Below, one piece after another: positions 27,327 to 38,532 of a DNA stretch of 64,000 bases. A program made the translations under genes and the position numbers. A model generated the notes under the pieces. That model saw nothing but the letters and a program-made list of their open reading frames with translations, ran no database searches and was not told the DNA's origin. Position 1 is the first letter of the stretch, and each line of letters starts with the position of its first letter. The DNA comes from Marivirga harenae (GTDB taxonomy: Bacteria; Bacteroidota; Bacteroidia; Cytophagales; Cyclobacteriaceae). The DNA lies in assembly GCF_030534335.1 (NCBI RefSeq), contig NZ_CP130565.1, positions 3,679,501 through 3,743,500 of the forward strand. The letters run 5' to 3'.

Positions 27327-27357
27327 GAAGTAGGAAGTTAAAAATACTTCCTACTTC
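27327..27357. repeat. GAAGT-rich inverted repeat between convergent genes
   Basis: GAAGTAGGAAGT, a seven-base loop TAAAAAT, and ACTTCCTACTTC form a perfect 12-base inverted repeat. It is embedded in wider GAAGCT/AGCTTC flanks. A short related string (GAAGTGAGAAGTTAAAAA) lies at about 17220. It separates the cyclophilin and OmpA genes, and may work as a bidirectional terminator or belong to a dispersed REP-like family. Confidence 0.6.
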
Positions 27358-27374
27358 TAACTTCCAGCTTCCAA

Positions 27375-28322
27375 CTAATTGCTTTCTAAAATCTGAAATA
27401 ACTCATCCAACTTAGGAGTTAAGATAATTTCTGTTCTTCTGTTTTCTTTTCTACCTTCAGCATTCTCGTTTGCGGCTTTCGGTGCAAATTCACCTTTCCC
27501 CGCAGCAGTAACCCTATCAGGAGAAGCCCCATTTTGAGTCAAAATCCGTACAATGGAAGTAGCTCTAAGCACGCTTAAATCCCAATTATCTTTTAAATAT
27601 TTGTTGTTCCCTGAAATCGGAACATTATCCGTATGTCCTTCAACCACAATATTCACATCTCGACTGTCTTTAAGAACTTGGGCTAATTTCTTTAGTGCCT
27701 CAGCACCTTTTGCATCTACCACAGTACTGCCCGAGTTAAAAAGGAGCTGCTCAGCTAGTGAAACATAAACTTTTCCGTTTTTGACCTCTACCGTTAAATC
27801 ATTTTCCTTAAAATTTAGTAGTGCCTCACTTACTTTCTGTTTTAAAGCATTAACTGCAGCTTCTTTATCGGCCAACACCTTTTCAAGTTCCGCAACTCTC
27901 TCTTCGCGCTCCGCTAAATTTGCAGCTAATTCATCATTTCTTTGTTTGGAAATCTCTAAGTCAGCCTCCATTTGAAGCAATTGCTTTTCTTTATTAGAAA
28001 GATCTTTGTTGAGTTTCCCACTACTACTCATCAACTTATCATAGTAATCATTCAGTGTTTCATATTGTTGCTGTAAAGAATCCAGACTACTTTGAGAAGC
28101 CTGATACGCTTTTTTGCTTTGCTCAAGTTCCTCTTGTGCTTCTAATAATTGCGATTCTAAAGATTCAATGGTGTTATTTTTCATTTCCACCTTATCTTCC
28201 AACTCCATTTTTTCAGCGTCAGTCTTGACTTTTTCGGCTAGAAGCTCATCATATTTCTTCTGAGTAACACAAGCAAAACTGCTAAAAATTACTAGGGCAA
28301 TTAAAATTTTTTTTACTAACAT
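27375..28322 (-). CDS. OmpA-family lipoprotein with coiled coil
   Basis: From the ATG at 28322 this is a 315-residue lipoprotein (signal ending SSFAC). A long coiled coil (about residues 25-175, rich in Glu/Lys/Leu/Gln) is followed by an OmpA C-terminal peptidoglycan-binding domain with LLFNSGSTVVDAKG, VEGHTDNVPI, NWDLSVLRA and ENRRTEIILTP. It probably tethers the outer membrane to peptidoglycan, in the manner of MotB/Pal-like proteins. An upstream ATG at 28388 would add residues in front of the signal peptide and is less likely. Confidence 0.9.
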   Translation of the reverse strand: MLVKKILIALVIFSSFACVTQKKYDELLAEKVKTDAEKMELEDKVEMKNNTIESLESQLLEAQEELEQSKKAYQASQSSLDSLQQQYETLNDYYDKLMSSSGKLNKDLSNKEKQLLQMEADLEISKQRNDELAANLAEREERVAELEKVLADKEAAVNALKQKVSEALLNFKENDLTVEVKNGKVYVSLAEQLLFNSGSTVVDAKGAEALKKLAQVLKDSRDVNIVVEGHTDNVPISGNNKYLKDNWDLSVLRATSIVRILTQNGASPDRVTAAGKGEFAPKAANENAEGRKENRRTEIILTPKLDELFQILESN

Positions 28323-28400
28323 TTTTTCAGGTTTTATTATATTGAAGCTTGTAACGAAACTTACTAAAAATAGATTGTATCTTTTCAAATATATATAGTT

Positions 28401-29093
28401 ATGCGAAAGAACTTAGTAGTTTTAACAGGTGCTGGAATAAGTGCAGAAAGTGGTATACCAACATTTCGGGGAACAGATGGTCTGTGGGAAGGCCATGACG
28501 TAATGGAAGTGGCATCTCCACAAGGCTGGGCCAAAAACCAAAGCTTGGTTTTAGACTTTTATAACCAAAGACGGAAGGCTGTTTTAGATGCTGAACCAAA
28601 TGAAGCACATAAAATGCTAGCTGAATTAGAAAAGGATTATGATGTTCAAATCATAACTCAGAACATAGATGATCTGCATGAAAGAGGCGGTTCTTCAAAA
28701 GTTTTACATTTACACGGTGAAATAAAAAAAGCAAGAAGCTGTGTTGACGAAAATCTAATATATGAGCTTAATGGCTGGGAAATCAAAGAAGGAGATTTAT
28801 GTGAGAAAGGCTCTCAATTGCGGCCGCATATTGTTTGGTTTGGTGAAATGGTTCCGATGATTGAGCCTGCAGCTCGAATAACCGCCAAAGCAGATGTTTT
28901 ATTAGTGGTTGGTACATCATTGCAGGTCTATCCTGCAGCAAGCTTAATTCATGAGGTGCAAAGAAATATCCCTATTTATGTGATAGACCCTAGCACTCCG
29001 GAATACTATGGTACTAATCAAATTACAGCAATAGCTAAAGGTGCAGTTGAAGGCATGAAAGAGGCAAAAGAGAAATTGATTGCTTCGTGCTAA
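28401..29093 (+). CDS. cobB: sirtuin NAD-dependent protein deacylase
   Basis: This is a 230-residue class III sirtuin with GAGISAESGIPTFRG, catalytic His in QNIDDLHERGG and LHLHGE, and NAD residues in GTSLQVYPAA. The FYNQRR segment carries the Tyr/Arg pair that in CobB-like sirtuins favours succinyl- and malonyl-lysine. Only two Cys are present in the zinc-ribbon region (ARSC and GDLC), whereas two CxxC pairs are usual, so the zinc site is reduced. It is divergent from the OmpA lipoprotein, and a TATCTTTT box lies about 20 bases before its start. Confidence 0.9.
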   Translation: MRKNLVVLTGAGISAESGIPTFRGTDGLWEGHDVMEVASPQGWAKNQSLVLDFYNQRRKAVLDAEPNEAHKMLAELEKDYDVQIITQNIDDLHERGGSSKVLHLHGEIKKARSCVDENLIYELNGWEIKEGDLCEKGSQLRPHIVWFGEMVPMIEPAARITAKADVLLVVGTSLQVYPAASLIHEVQRNIPIYVIDPSTPEYYGTNQITAIAKGAVEGMKEAKEKLIASC

Positions 29094-29130
29094 GAGAATT
29101 AGGCTGTCAAAATCAATAACGAGATTTCTG

Positions 29131-29991
29131 TTAATCCAAAACCTTTCTAATTTCATTTGCTTTCTGCATCAGCACCTTAATCTCATTAGAGTTGTCTGAT
29201 TTTAACTGCTCCTGAAAGTTCATTAATTGCAAAATATACTCATCCAAAGCTTTGCTGAGGTATGATTTATTTTGTTGGAAAATCGGAGCCCACATATCTG
29301 GAGAGCTTTTTGCCAAACGTACTGTGCTTGCAAACCCACTTCCAGCCAAATTCAGAATATTTTCTTCATCTTTCTCAATATTCAAAACGGTCAATCCTAG
29401 CATGAATGAGCTAATGTGAGATAAGTGTGAAACATAGGCTAAATGTTTATCATGACTTTCAGCATCCATAAAAATATTATCCATTTCCACTAGCTTAAAA
29501 AACCAATTGGCACACTCCTTTGCTTCGGTATTGCATAATTCAAATTCACAAATTAAATTTTTCTTCCCACGAAAAAGGCTTTCAAAGGCGGATTCTGGAC
29601 CAGAATATTCTGTTCCTGCAATTGGATGTGCCGCAACAAATTGCGATCTGTTATTATGATGACTGACGGCTTGACAAATACTAGACTTAGTGGATCCCGT
29701 ATCAACAACAACCGTATTTGACGAAATATTGGATAGTAATTGCGGAAGTATTTCAATAATTGCATTCACGGGAATTGCCAAAATGATTAAGTCAGAACCC
29801 AACACTTTGGAGTCATCTGAAGTCTTAATTTCATCAATCAAATTCAATTCAAGGGCCTTTGCTGCATGAGCAGGGTTTTGATCTACGCCATAAATTATAA
29901 TGTCGGGAAACTTATTCTTTACAACTAAAGCAAAACTACCTCCAATTAAGCCAAGTCCAATGATACTGAGACTATTAATTTTCTGAATCAT
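29131..29991 (-). CDS. tyrA: prephenate dehydrogenase
   Basis: This 286-residue NAD-dependent enzyme converts prephenate to 4-hydroxyphenylpyruvate in tyrosine synthesis. It has the Rossmann motif IGLGLIGGSFALVVK, the VDTGSTKSSI strand, HPIAGTEYSGPESA with the substrate-binding His, and a C-terminal helical domain with a SHLSH motif. No ACT or chorismate mutase domain is fused. Its start overlaps the aminotransferase stop by four bases (ATGA). Confidence 0.92.
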   Translation of the reverse strand: MIQKINSLSIIGLGLIGGSFALVVKNKFPDIIIYGVDQNPAHAAKALELNLIDEIKTSDDSKVLGSDLIILAIPVNAIIEILPQLLSNISSNTVVVDTGSTKSSICQAVSHHNNRSQFVAAHPIAGTEYSGPESAFESLFRGKKNLICEFELCNTEAKECANWFFKLVEMDNIFMDAESHDKHLAYVSHLSHISSFMLGLTVLNIEKDEENILNLAGSGFASTVRLAKSSPDMWAPIFQQNKSYLSKALDEYILQLMNFQEQLKSDNSNEIKVLMQKANEIRKVLD

Positions 29992-31148
29992 AAAGCAAAA
30001 TTTTGAAGCCGATCTAATGCGATTCTATATTGGCTTTCAGTAGCACATAGTGAGATTCTAATATAGCCCTCTCCTTGTGTACCAAAAATAAATCCAGGAG
30101 TTAAAAATATTTTATAATTATTCAATAACTGATCAATCAAGTTTGCAGAAGATAATAGCTTTGGAGGCAGTTTAGCCCAAATGAATAGTCCTTGTTGCTT
30201 CTCATCAAAAGTGCAGCCTAATTTCTTCAGGATTGCTTCCGCTAAAATTCTTCTTTGTTGATAAATCTCATTTAAATCATCAAACCACTTATCTTCTAAT
30301 TTCAAAGCTGCAGTTGCCGCAAGTTGCAAAGGCTTAAACATACCACTATCCATATTGCTTTTTACTTTCAAAATTGCATTGAGGAATGCGGAGTTTCCCA
30401 TACACCAACCAATTCTCCAGCCTGCCATATTATGTGACTTACTTAATGAGTTCAACTCTATCGCCACATCTTTGGCTCCTTCCAGAGACATTATACTTTG
30501 ATACTTCTTATTCAAAATCATAGAATAAGGGTTATCATTTACAATCAGAAATCGGTGCTCTTTAGCTAATTCAACTAACTGTTGGAGCACATCCACAGAA
30601 TATTGCACTCCACTAGGCATGTGAGGAGAATTGAGCCAGAGTAATTTAACTTTGTTCAACTCCAATTTCTTCAGTGAATCGATATCGATTTGCCAATTAT
30701 CCCCTTCTGCTAAATTGTAGTACTGGATATTCGCTTGCACCAATTTACCTACTGCTGCATAGGTAGGGTAACCCGGGTTTGGAACCAAAATCGTATCTCC
30801 ACTATTGACAAAAGCCTGTGTAATATGCATGATCCCTTCCTTGGAACCGACTAAAGGTAAGATTTCTTCCTCAGCACTTAATTCCACCTCAAAGTATTTT
30901 AGATAATAATCAGCGATAGCATTACGCAATTCTGGAATTCCTCTATATGATTGATAAGCATGTACATCATGTTTTATAGCAGATTGATTTAGAGCATCTA
31001 CTACCTGCTTATGTGGAGCCAAGTCTGGACTCCCTATTCCAAGATTTATAACTGGGAAATCAGGATTATCCAAAGCGCTAACTTCTCGAAGTTTTTTACT
31101 AAAATAATATTCTTCAACTCCTTTAATTCTATTTGCAGTATCTATCAT
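29988..31148 (-). CDS. class I/II PLP-dependent aminotransferase
   Basis: This 386-residue fold-type I aminotransferase has the PLP-Lys segment SLSKSHNMAGWRIGW (Lys in SKSHN), the NDNPYS active-site Asp/Tyr motif and the terminal Arg region YIRISLC. Placed directly before tyrA, it is likely to transaminate an aromatic or related keto acid, for example 4-hydroxyphenylpyruvate or prephenate, but the sequence alone does not fix the substrate. Related enzymes also act as LL-diaminopimelate aminotransferases, and dapD in this window uses a different branch. Confidence 0.88.
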   Translation of the reverse strand: MIDTANRIKGVEEYYFSKKLREVSALDNPDFPVINLGIGSPDLAPHKQVVDALNQSAIKHDVHAYQSYRGIPELRNAIADYYLKYFEVELSAEEEILPLVGSKEGIMHITQAFVNSGDTILVPNPGYPTYAAVGKLVQANIQYYNLAEGDNWQIDIDSLKKLELNKVKLLWLNSPHMPSGVQYSVDVLQQLVELAKEHRFLIVNDNPYSMILNKKYQSIMSLEGAKDVAIELNSLSKSHNMAGWRIGWCMGNSAFLNAILKVKSNMDSGMFKPLQLAATAALKLEDKWFDDLNEIYQQRRILAEAILKKLGCTFDEKQQGLFIWAKLPPKLLSSANLIDQLLNNYKIFLTPGFIFGTQGEGYIRISLCATESQYRIALDRLQNFAL

Positions 31149-31264
31149 TATCGAAACTAAATTAATGCAATTTGGACGTCATTCTGACGCTTTAATAAGT
31201 TGGCTAATCAAAACAGTAAAAAAATATATGCTGATTTTCAGAAAGACATGAAATTCTCGCCAAC

Positions 31265-31291
31265 AAAAAAGCCCGAGCGATAAACTCAGGC
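31265..31291 (-). terminator. gyrB terminator
   Basis: On the minus strand GCCTGAG-TTTATCG-CTCGGGC forms a stem with one G-U pair, and six Ts follow. It lies about 30 bases beyond the gyrB stop. Confidence 0.8.
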
Positions 31292-31319
31292 CTTAATATA
31301 AGTGATTTAATGAAAATTT

Positions 31320-33299
<1,980 letters not shown>

Positions 33300-33300
33300 T

Positions 33301-33308
33301 CAAAAATA
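33301..33308 (-). promoter_or_regulatory. gyrB -7 promoter box (TATTTTTG)
   Basis: On the minus strand TATTTTTG fits TAnnTTTG exactly and lies about 20 bases before the gyrB start. No clear TTTG is seen at the -33 position. Confidence 0.5.
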
Positions 33309-33455
33309 GGTTATTTTAATGGATTTTGATAGCTTTCTTATCTGTTTTTTACTTTTTGTATCGTTATCGGGGATTAAAATAAAAAATAAGATATTTTGCT
33401 ATTCCATTTTAAATACTATATCTTTAGTATTTAATCATTAGTTAGTTATTCTTCT

Positions 33456-34916
33456 ATGAAACGATTTATAATATTTCTCATAGTTATAGTTGGATGTTAT
33501 CAACAGCTCCAAGCTCAAAAAACATATAAATTTTACAATGAGCAAGATTCTATTGACTATCACCACTACCAAATGATCATGAGCAACGGCTTTAAGATTA
33601 GCGTGGAGGATGGAGTTTTTAAAAGAGAATTAGTGGACAGTAGCTACCAAGACCCACAAAATTTCATTGGCTATGATTCTGCCTTTTCGTTGTTGAGAGA
33701 AATACCTAAATTCGACTACTATCTTAGATCGCAATCTGAAACTCACCTTCGGGCAAACCAGCTTAAAAACCACAATAAATACGATACTATTACACATATT
33801 TCTTTTGAAGGAGAAGATATTAAAAGGCTCCCGCTATTTAAATTGTTAAAATGTAAAAATTTAAAAGAAATCGAATTAGTTAACACATCTGTAAAAAAAA
33901 TCCCATGGTTATTGAATTGGTCCATATTCGGTTTGGACAGCTTGGAAACCATCCGAATTTATAATCATGCTCCAGGTCAAAGGATAAAATTTACAAGAAA
34001 TATAAATATTAAAGAATTGGTGTACAGAGATAGTCCTTACTCTCCAGTTCCTAAAAACTTCCACAAGCTTAAGAATGTGAAAGAAATTGATTTTGCTAGA
34101 AATGATTTTAGAGAAGATTCAAAATTTCATCTAGAAAAGCTACAAAATTTAGAACATTTAAACTTATCTAGAAATAATATAGATCTTCAAAACATAGCTA
34201 AAGATAGCGTTGAAGGTCTTAAATACATTGTATTATCCTTTAATAACTTAACTTCAGTTCCAAAACAGATTGGTCTATTAAAAGATCTAGTCGACTTACA
34301 ATTTGCTGAAAATGACATCAAGAGTGATAATATTCATCCTGCGTTAGGAAGTTTAAAGAACTTGGAAGTATTATCATTTTATAAAAACGATTTAGACAGT
34401 CTCCCGTCTTTTCTTTTCAACTTGATAGAGTTAGTAGAATTAGATTTATATTTTAATCAAATTGAAAAACTTCCTGAAGAGCTAGGAAACCTACAAAAAC
34501 TAGAAAGACTATATGTTGCTCATAATCGATTTTTCAGTATCCCTGAAAGTATTGGCAAGCTAAGGTCATTAAAAGAATTCTATATTCACCATAACAGGAT
34601 TTCCTACTTACCGGAAAGTATAGCAGACTTAGAACACATAACAGATTTCCATATCCAGAACAACTATTTCCAAGGTTTCCCTGAGTTTATATTGAACTAT
34701 AAGGAACTAGAAGATCTAGATATTTCGTTTAACGAAATCCATACATTCCCTACAGAAATACTGAAACTTGTAAATCTTAAATATCTCTGGATGAGAGGAA
34801 TAACTTTTGAAGCAGGTAATAAAAAAGAAGCAGAAGAATTAAAAAATACTTTGGAGACTCTACAGCGAAATGGGGTTAAGGTGAGCATTGAATTAGAGCA
34901 AGAAATCAGTCCGTAA
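33456..34916 (+). CDS. secreted leucine-rich repeat protein
   Basis: This 486-residue protein has an N-terminal signal (FLIVIVGCYQQLQAQ) and, from about residue 115 to 470, consecutive leucine-rich repeats of the LxxLxxLxLxxNxLxxLPxxIxxL type (for example LDSLPSFLFNLIELVELDLYFNQI). The first 110 residues are not repeat-like. It is probably secreted or periplasmic and works through protein-protein interaction. It ends immediately before the stop of the convergent ung gene with no spacer. No function can be assigned. Confidence 0.85.
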   Translation: MKRFIIFLIVIVGCYQQLQAQKTYKFYNEQDSIDYHHYQMIMSNGFKISVEDGVFKRELVDSSYQDPQNFIGYDSAFSLLREIPKFDYYLRSQSETHLRANQLKNHNKYDTITHISFEGEDIKRLPLFKLLKCKNLKEIELVNTSVKKIPWLLNWSIFGLDSLETIRIYNHAPGQRIKFTRNINIKELVYRDSPYSPVPKNFHKLKNVKEIDFARNDFREDSKFHLEKLQNLEHLNLSRNNIDLQNIAKDSVEGLKYIVLSFNNLTSVPKQIGLLKDLVDLQFAENDIKSDNIHPALGSLKNLEVLSFYKNDLDSLPSFLFNLIELVELDLYFNQIEKLPEELGNLQKLERLYVAHNRFFSIPESIGKLRSLKEFYIHHNRISYLPESIADLEHITDFHIQNNYFQGFPEFILNYKELEDLDISFNEIHTFPTEILKLVNLKYLWMRGITFEAGNKKEAEELKNTLETLQRNGVKVSIELEQEISP

Positions 34917-35579
34917 TTACCACTCAACTGCCTCCAATTGTTGGGAGGTTAAGTATTCATTGCATTTACCAAATGGTTTTGACCCAAAAAAGCCACGGTG
35001 AGCCGAAAAAGGTGATGGGTGGGCTGATTCAATAATAAAATGCTTGCTTCGATCAATTATTGCCCCTTTCTTCTGTGCGTAGGCTCCCCATAATATAAAA
35101 ACTAGGTTTTCTTTTTCACTAGATAGCTTGTGAATTACAGAATCAGTGAAATTCTCCCAGCCTCTCTTCTGGTGAGAGCCTGGTGATTTTGCCGCTACAG
35201 TTAGGGTTGCATTCAATAAAAGAACTCCTTGTTTAGCCCAGCCTGTTAAATCGCCATTGGGGGGCATTGATTTACCGAGGTCAGCTTTTCTTTCCTTAAA
35301 GATATTGACCAAAGATGGTGGCATTGCAACACCGGGGTGCACTGAAAAACAGAGGCCGTTAGCTTGACCTATACCGTGATATGGATCTTGTCCCAAAATT
35401 ACTACTTTTACCTGATCAAACGGGCAAGCGTCAAAAGCCTTGAAAATTTCTTTTGCAGGAGGATAAACAGTTTTATTTTGATATTCAGATTTTACAAATT
35501 TTGCCAGATCAAGGAAATAATCTTTCGTAAATTCTTTTGACAACCTATTTTTCCAACTTTGTTCTATTTTTACCTGCAT
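34917..35579 (-). CDS. ung: uracil-DNA glycosylase
   Basis: This 220-residue family 1 enzyme excises uracil from DNA. It has the catalytic motif GQDPYHGIGQANGLCFS, the LLLNATLTV strand and the HPSPFSAHRGFFGSKPF minor-groove loop. Length is standard. It converges on the LRR gene, and the two stop codons are adjacent. Confidence 0.97.
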   Translation of the reverse strand: MQVKIEQSWKNRLSKEFTKDYFLDLAKFVKSEYQNKTVYPPAKEIFKAFDACPFDQVKVVILGQDPYHGIGQANGLCFSVHPGVAMPPSLVNIFKERKADLGKSMPPNGDLTGWAKQGVLLLNATLTVAAKSPGSHQKRGWENFTDSVIHKLSSEKENLVFILWGAYAQKKGAIIDRSKHFIIESAHPSPFSAHRGFFGSKPFGKCNEYLTSQQLEAVEW

Positions 35580-35696
35580 AAATTAATATTTACCCAAATT
35601 TAGAAAAAGATATAAAAAGCCAATAGATTTAAGGCTATGTAATAAATCAATAAACTATTAATGTGCTTCATTCGTTGAATTACCTATATTTACATT

Positions 35697-36083
35697 ATGG
35701 TTCAGTCAATTACAAGAGGTATACACGTAAGCGTTGAGACGGAATTCCAACCGGAGTACAGTAGTCCGGTTCAATTTCACTATGTATTTACCTATAAAGT
35801 AGTGATCGAAAACAAAGGAGACCAAACCGTGCAACTCCTTAGAAGGCAATGGTTTATTCATGACGCGGGTTCAGAAATAAAAGAAGTTGAAGGGGAAGGA
35901 GTAATAGGGCAACAACCTATCTTAGAATCTGGCCAAAAACATACTTATGTTTCAGGATGTAACTTAAAGTCCCCTTTTGGTAAAATGCATGGTTTCTATC
36001 AAATGGAAAGAATGTTAGACGGACAATTAATTGAGGTAAGAATTCCTGAATTTAATATGATTGCTCCTTATAAATTGAATTAA
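35697..36083 (+). CDS. apaG: ApaG-domain protein
   Basis: This 128-residue single-domain protein of immunoglobulin-like fold has VSVETEFQPEYSSP, the YKVVIENKGD strand and the GVIGQQPILESGQKHTY region typical of ApaG. ApaG proteins are linked by name to Co2+/Mg2+ efflux, and the biochemical role is unclear. It is followed after one base by a methyltransferase gene, and a TATATTTAC box lies just before the start. Confidence 0.92.
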   Translation: MVQSITRGIHVSVETEFQPEYSSPVQFHYVFTYKVVIENKGDQTVQLLRRQWFIHDAGSEIKEVEGEGVIGQQPILESGQKHTYVSGCNLKSPFGKMHGFYQMERMLDGQLIEVRIPEFNMIAPYKLN

Positions 36084-36084
36084 A

Positions 36085-36864
36085 TTGAACCTCTTTTTAG
36101 TAAAAGAATACATTCGCTATTTCCATTTCAAAACAGACGAGCATTCACTTCATTCACTATACTTCTACAATTTCTATACAAACCTGATAAAAAGAAAAAA
36201 ACATTCTAATGATTGGGAACCAATTGAAAAGCTTAGATCAGAATTGTTAAAAGATAATTCTGAATATAAGATATTAGATTTGGGAGCAGGTTCAAAAGTG
36301 GAAAAATCAACGGTTCGCAAAGTAAAATCGATTGCAAAACACAGTTTATCTAGCCCTAAGTTCTCTCAACTTCTTTTTCAATTAATCAGAAAATACAAAT
36401 TCAGGAACATTATTGAGCTCGGTACAAGTTTAGGAATAAACACTGCATATATATCTAAAGCTGATGAAGACGCTGAAATCCATACTTTTGAGGCAGACCA
36501 TAATGCGATGGCGATAGCAAAAAAAGTAAATTCAGCACAAAAAAACATAAAATTTCACAACGGGGACATCACTGAAATCTTACCAGCCTTTCTACAACAA
36601 TCAAAAAAGGATGTCGACTTAGTTTATGCAGATGCAAACCACACTTATGAGGCAAGCATTCACTATTTTAACGTTCTACTCCCCTATCTTGCACCCAACT
36701 CGATTTATATTATGGATGATATTCACTGGTCAGCCGGAATGAAAAGAGCGTGGTTAGAGATTAGGCAAAGAAACGAAGTAAAATCTAGCATTGACCTTTT
36801 TGATGCGGGTATACTATTTTTTAATCCCGATTTTAAGAAGCAAAATTACGTTTTAGATTTCTAA
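36085..36864 (+). CDS. class I SAM-dependent methyltransferase
   Basis: This 259-residue Rossmann methyltransferase has the SAM loop IIELGTSLGINTAYIS and acidic IHTFEADHNA, then DLVYADANHTYEASIHYF and IYIMDDIHWS. This arrangement resembles the O-methyltransferase/cephalosporin hydroxylase-like type. The start is a TTG (36085) one base after the apaG stop; no ATG or GTG occurs until far inside the fold, and a stop lies in frame just upstream. The substrate is unknown. It ends overlapping the next, convergent gene by four bases. Confidence 0.82.
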   Translation: MNLFLVKEYIRYFHFKTDEHSLHSLYFYNFYTNLIKRKKHSNDWEPIEKLRSELLKDNSEYKILDLGAGSKVEKSTVRKVKSIAKHSLSSPKFSQLLFQLIRKYKFRNIIELGTSLGINTAYISKADEDAEIHTFEADHNAMAIAKKVNSAQKNIKFHNGDITEILPAFLQQSKKDVDLVYADANHTYEASIHYFNVLLPYLAPNSIYIMDDIHWSAGMKRAWLEIRQRNEVKSSIDLFDAGILFFNPDFKKQNYVLDF

Positions 36865-37445
36865 TTTTTAGGAACCATTCTTATAAACAACTCACTCCCT
36901 TGTCTTTCCGGAATTGAGTTATAGGCAGTATCCATTTTTAAAATATTAAAATATTTAGAAAAAAGGTTTTTATATTCCTCCTTATTTCCCCCGAAAGGTG
37001 GTCGATCATCAAAAAGTGGGATATCAAAAAGCAAACCTAACAATTGTCCCGTTGGCTTTACCAATTCATACATTTTCTTAGCATAATTCTCTCGTAATTG
37101 AGGCTTTAAGGCACAAAAAAATGTTTGTTCAATAATATAATCGTAGTCTCCTTCAACATCAAAAAAATCCATATTTAACAACTGCCCTTTAGGAAATTCT
37201 GGGTTATCATGAGAAAACTTTTTTAACGGAATCACAGAAAAATCTAATAAGTGAACATTTGTATATCCTTTCTTCCACAAATAGGCGGCTTCATATGCAT
37301 TTCCGCACCCTGGAATTAATATCCTTGCATTCTTTTCCTCGACTGTTTCCATAAATTGAACGATAGCAGGTGATGGATAACCTATATCCCAACCGAGTTG
37401 ATTACTTTTATATCTGTCTGTCCAGTAAGATTCATTTAACTCCAT
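36861..37445 (-). CDS. thiopurine methyltransferase-type SAM methyltransferase
   Basis: This 194-residue protein has the TPMT-family opening YWTDRYKSNQLGWDIGYPSPAI, the SAM loop ILIPGCGNAYEAAYLWKKGY and LLDFS, and the DYIIEQTFFCALKP segment. Such enzymes methylate small thiols, thiopurines or selenium/tellurium compounds. It converges on the SAM methyltransferase gene with a four-base overlap. The natural substrate cannot be told. Confidence 0.88.
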   Translation of the reverse strand: MELNESYWTDRYKSNQLGWDIGYPSPAIVQFMETVEEKNARILIPGCGNAYEAAYLWKKGYTNVHLLDFSVIPLKKFSHDNPEFPKGQLLNMDFFDVEGDYDYIIEQTFFCALKPQLRENYAKKMYELVKPTGQLLGLLFDIPLFDDRPPFGGNKEEYKNLFSKYFNILKMDTAYNSIPERQGSELFIRMVPKN

Positions 37446-37561
37446 GCGGTAAAATATAATATTTGTTTAAATTTGTGGTTTGTATTTAACGAAGAAAACA
37501 TACTATTTGTAGTATAAAAACTTAATTTCATCAGCAAACTTATTAAAAAGTTCGACCTATT

Positions 37562-38494
37562 ATGTCAGAGGAATCAAAAAATTCAGCTTACAACCAATTA
37601 GAAAAAGAGAATAAAAGCTCTAAGAGAAATATTATTATCATTGTATTTCTTGTAGCAATTGTTGCGATAATTGGAGTCAAATTTTATCTGGATTCTGAGA
37701 AAGAAAATGAAGAATTACAACAAAATTTAGAACAAACTTATGGGGAGCTGGATAGTATCAGCACTCAATTAGATATGAAGATCGCAGAAATAGAAAGTTT
37801 GGGTGGAGACATATCAGAATTACAATTGATTCGTAAAAATTTGGAATCTGAAAAAGAAGAGCTAAAAAAATCTAATAATTGGGCTGCAAATCAAATTCAA
37901 CGCTATAAGGATAAAGTAGGTGGTTACGAAGAATTACTGAACCTGCAAGATGAAAAAATAGCTAGACTTGAAGCCATCAATAAGGAATTGCTTTCTGAAA
38001 ACACCAATCTGAAAACTGAGAAAAATCAATTAAATGATAGTATCTCTCGTCTTAAAAACAACAGAGAAGAATTAGAGGATAAAGTCGAAATGGCTTCAAG
38101 ATTAAAGGCTGAAAATATTAAGATAATTGCAATAAATTCAAGAGGGAGAGAAAGAGATGACAAAGAATATAAACCTCGACATATAGAAAAATTGAAAATT
38201 CAATTCAATTTGGCTGAAAACAGTGTAGCACAACCAGAAGGAAAAGATATTATTCTTAGGGTAATAAACCCAATTGGCAATGCACTATTTGATGTAAACA
38301 CGGGTTCAGGTTCTTTCATGATCGATGGAAAGGAAATGTTTTATACAGCGAAGCAAGAAATTCTGTTTGATAATACACAGCAGGAACTATCTTTTATTTA
38401 TGACAGAGGAGAAGAATATGAGGAGGGAGTTTACCAATTAGAATTATACGCTGATAATTATTTGATTGGTAAAGAGAAGTTCTCCGTTAATTAA
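37562..38494 (+). CDS. single-span membrane protein with long coiled coil
   Basis: This 310-residue protein has one TM (about residues 24-44), a long coiled coil (about 47-190, Glu/Lys/Leu/Asn) and a C-terminal beta domain (about 205-310) ending YADNYLIGKEKFSVN. No enzymatic motif is visible. It is conserved in outline with Bacteroidota hypothetical proteins. It precedes the PagL-like gene by 38 bases on the same strand, so it could be co-transcribed with it. Confidence 0.75.
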   Translation: MSEESKNSAYNQLEKENKSSKRNIIIIVFLVAIVAIIGVKFYLDSEKENEELQQNLEQTYGELDSISTQLDMKIAEIESLGGDISELQLIRKNLESEKEELKKSNNWAANQIQRYKDKVGGYEELLNLQDEKIARLEAINKELLSENTNLKTEKNQLNDSISRLKNNREELEDKVEMASRLKAENIKIIAINSRGRERDDKEYKPRHIEKLKIQFNLAENSVAQPEGKDIILRVINPIGNALFDVNTGSGSFMIDGKEMFYTAKQEILFDNTQQELSFIYDRGEEYEEGVYQLELYADNYLIGKEKFSVN

Positions 38495-38532
38495 TCATAA
38501 ATATTTCTTTTTACTTTGCTAGTTCAAGGACC

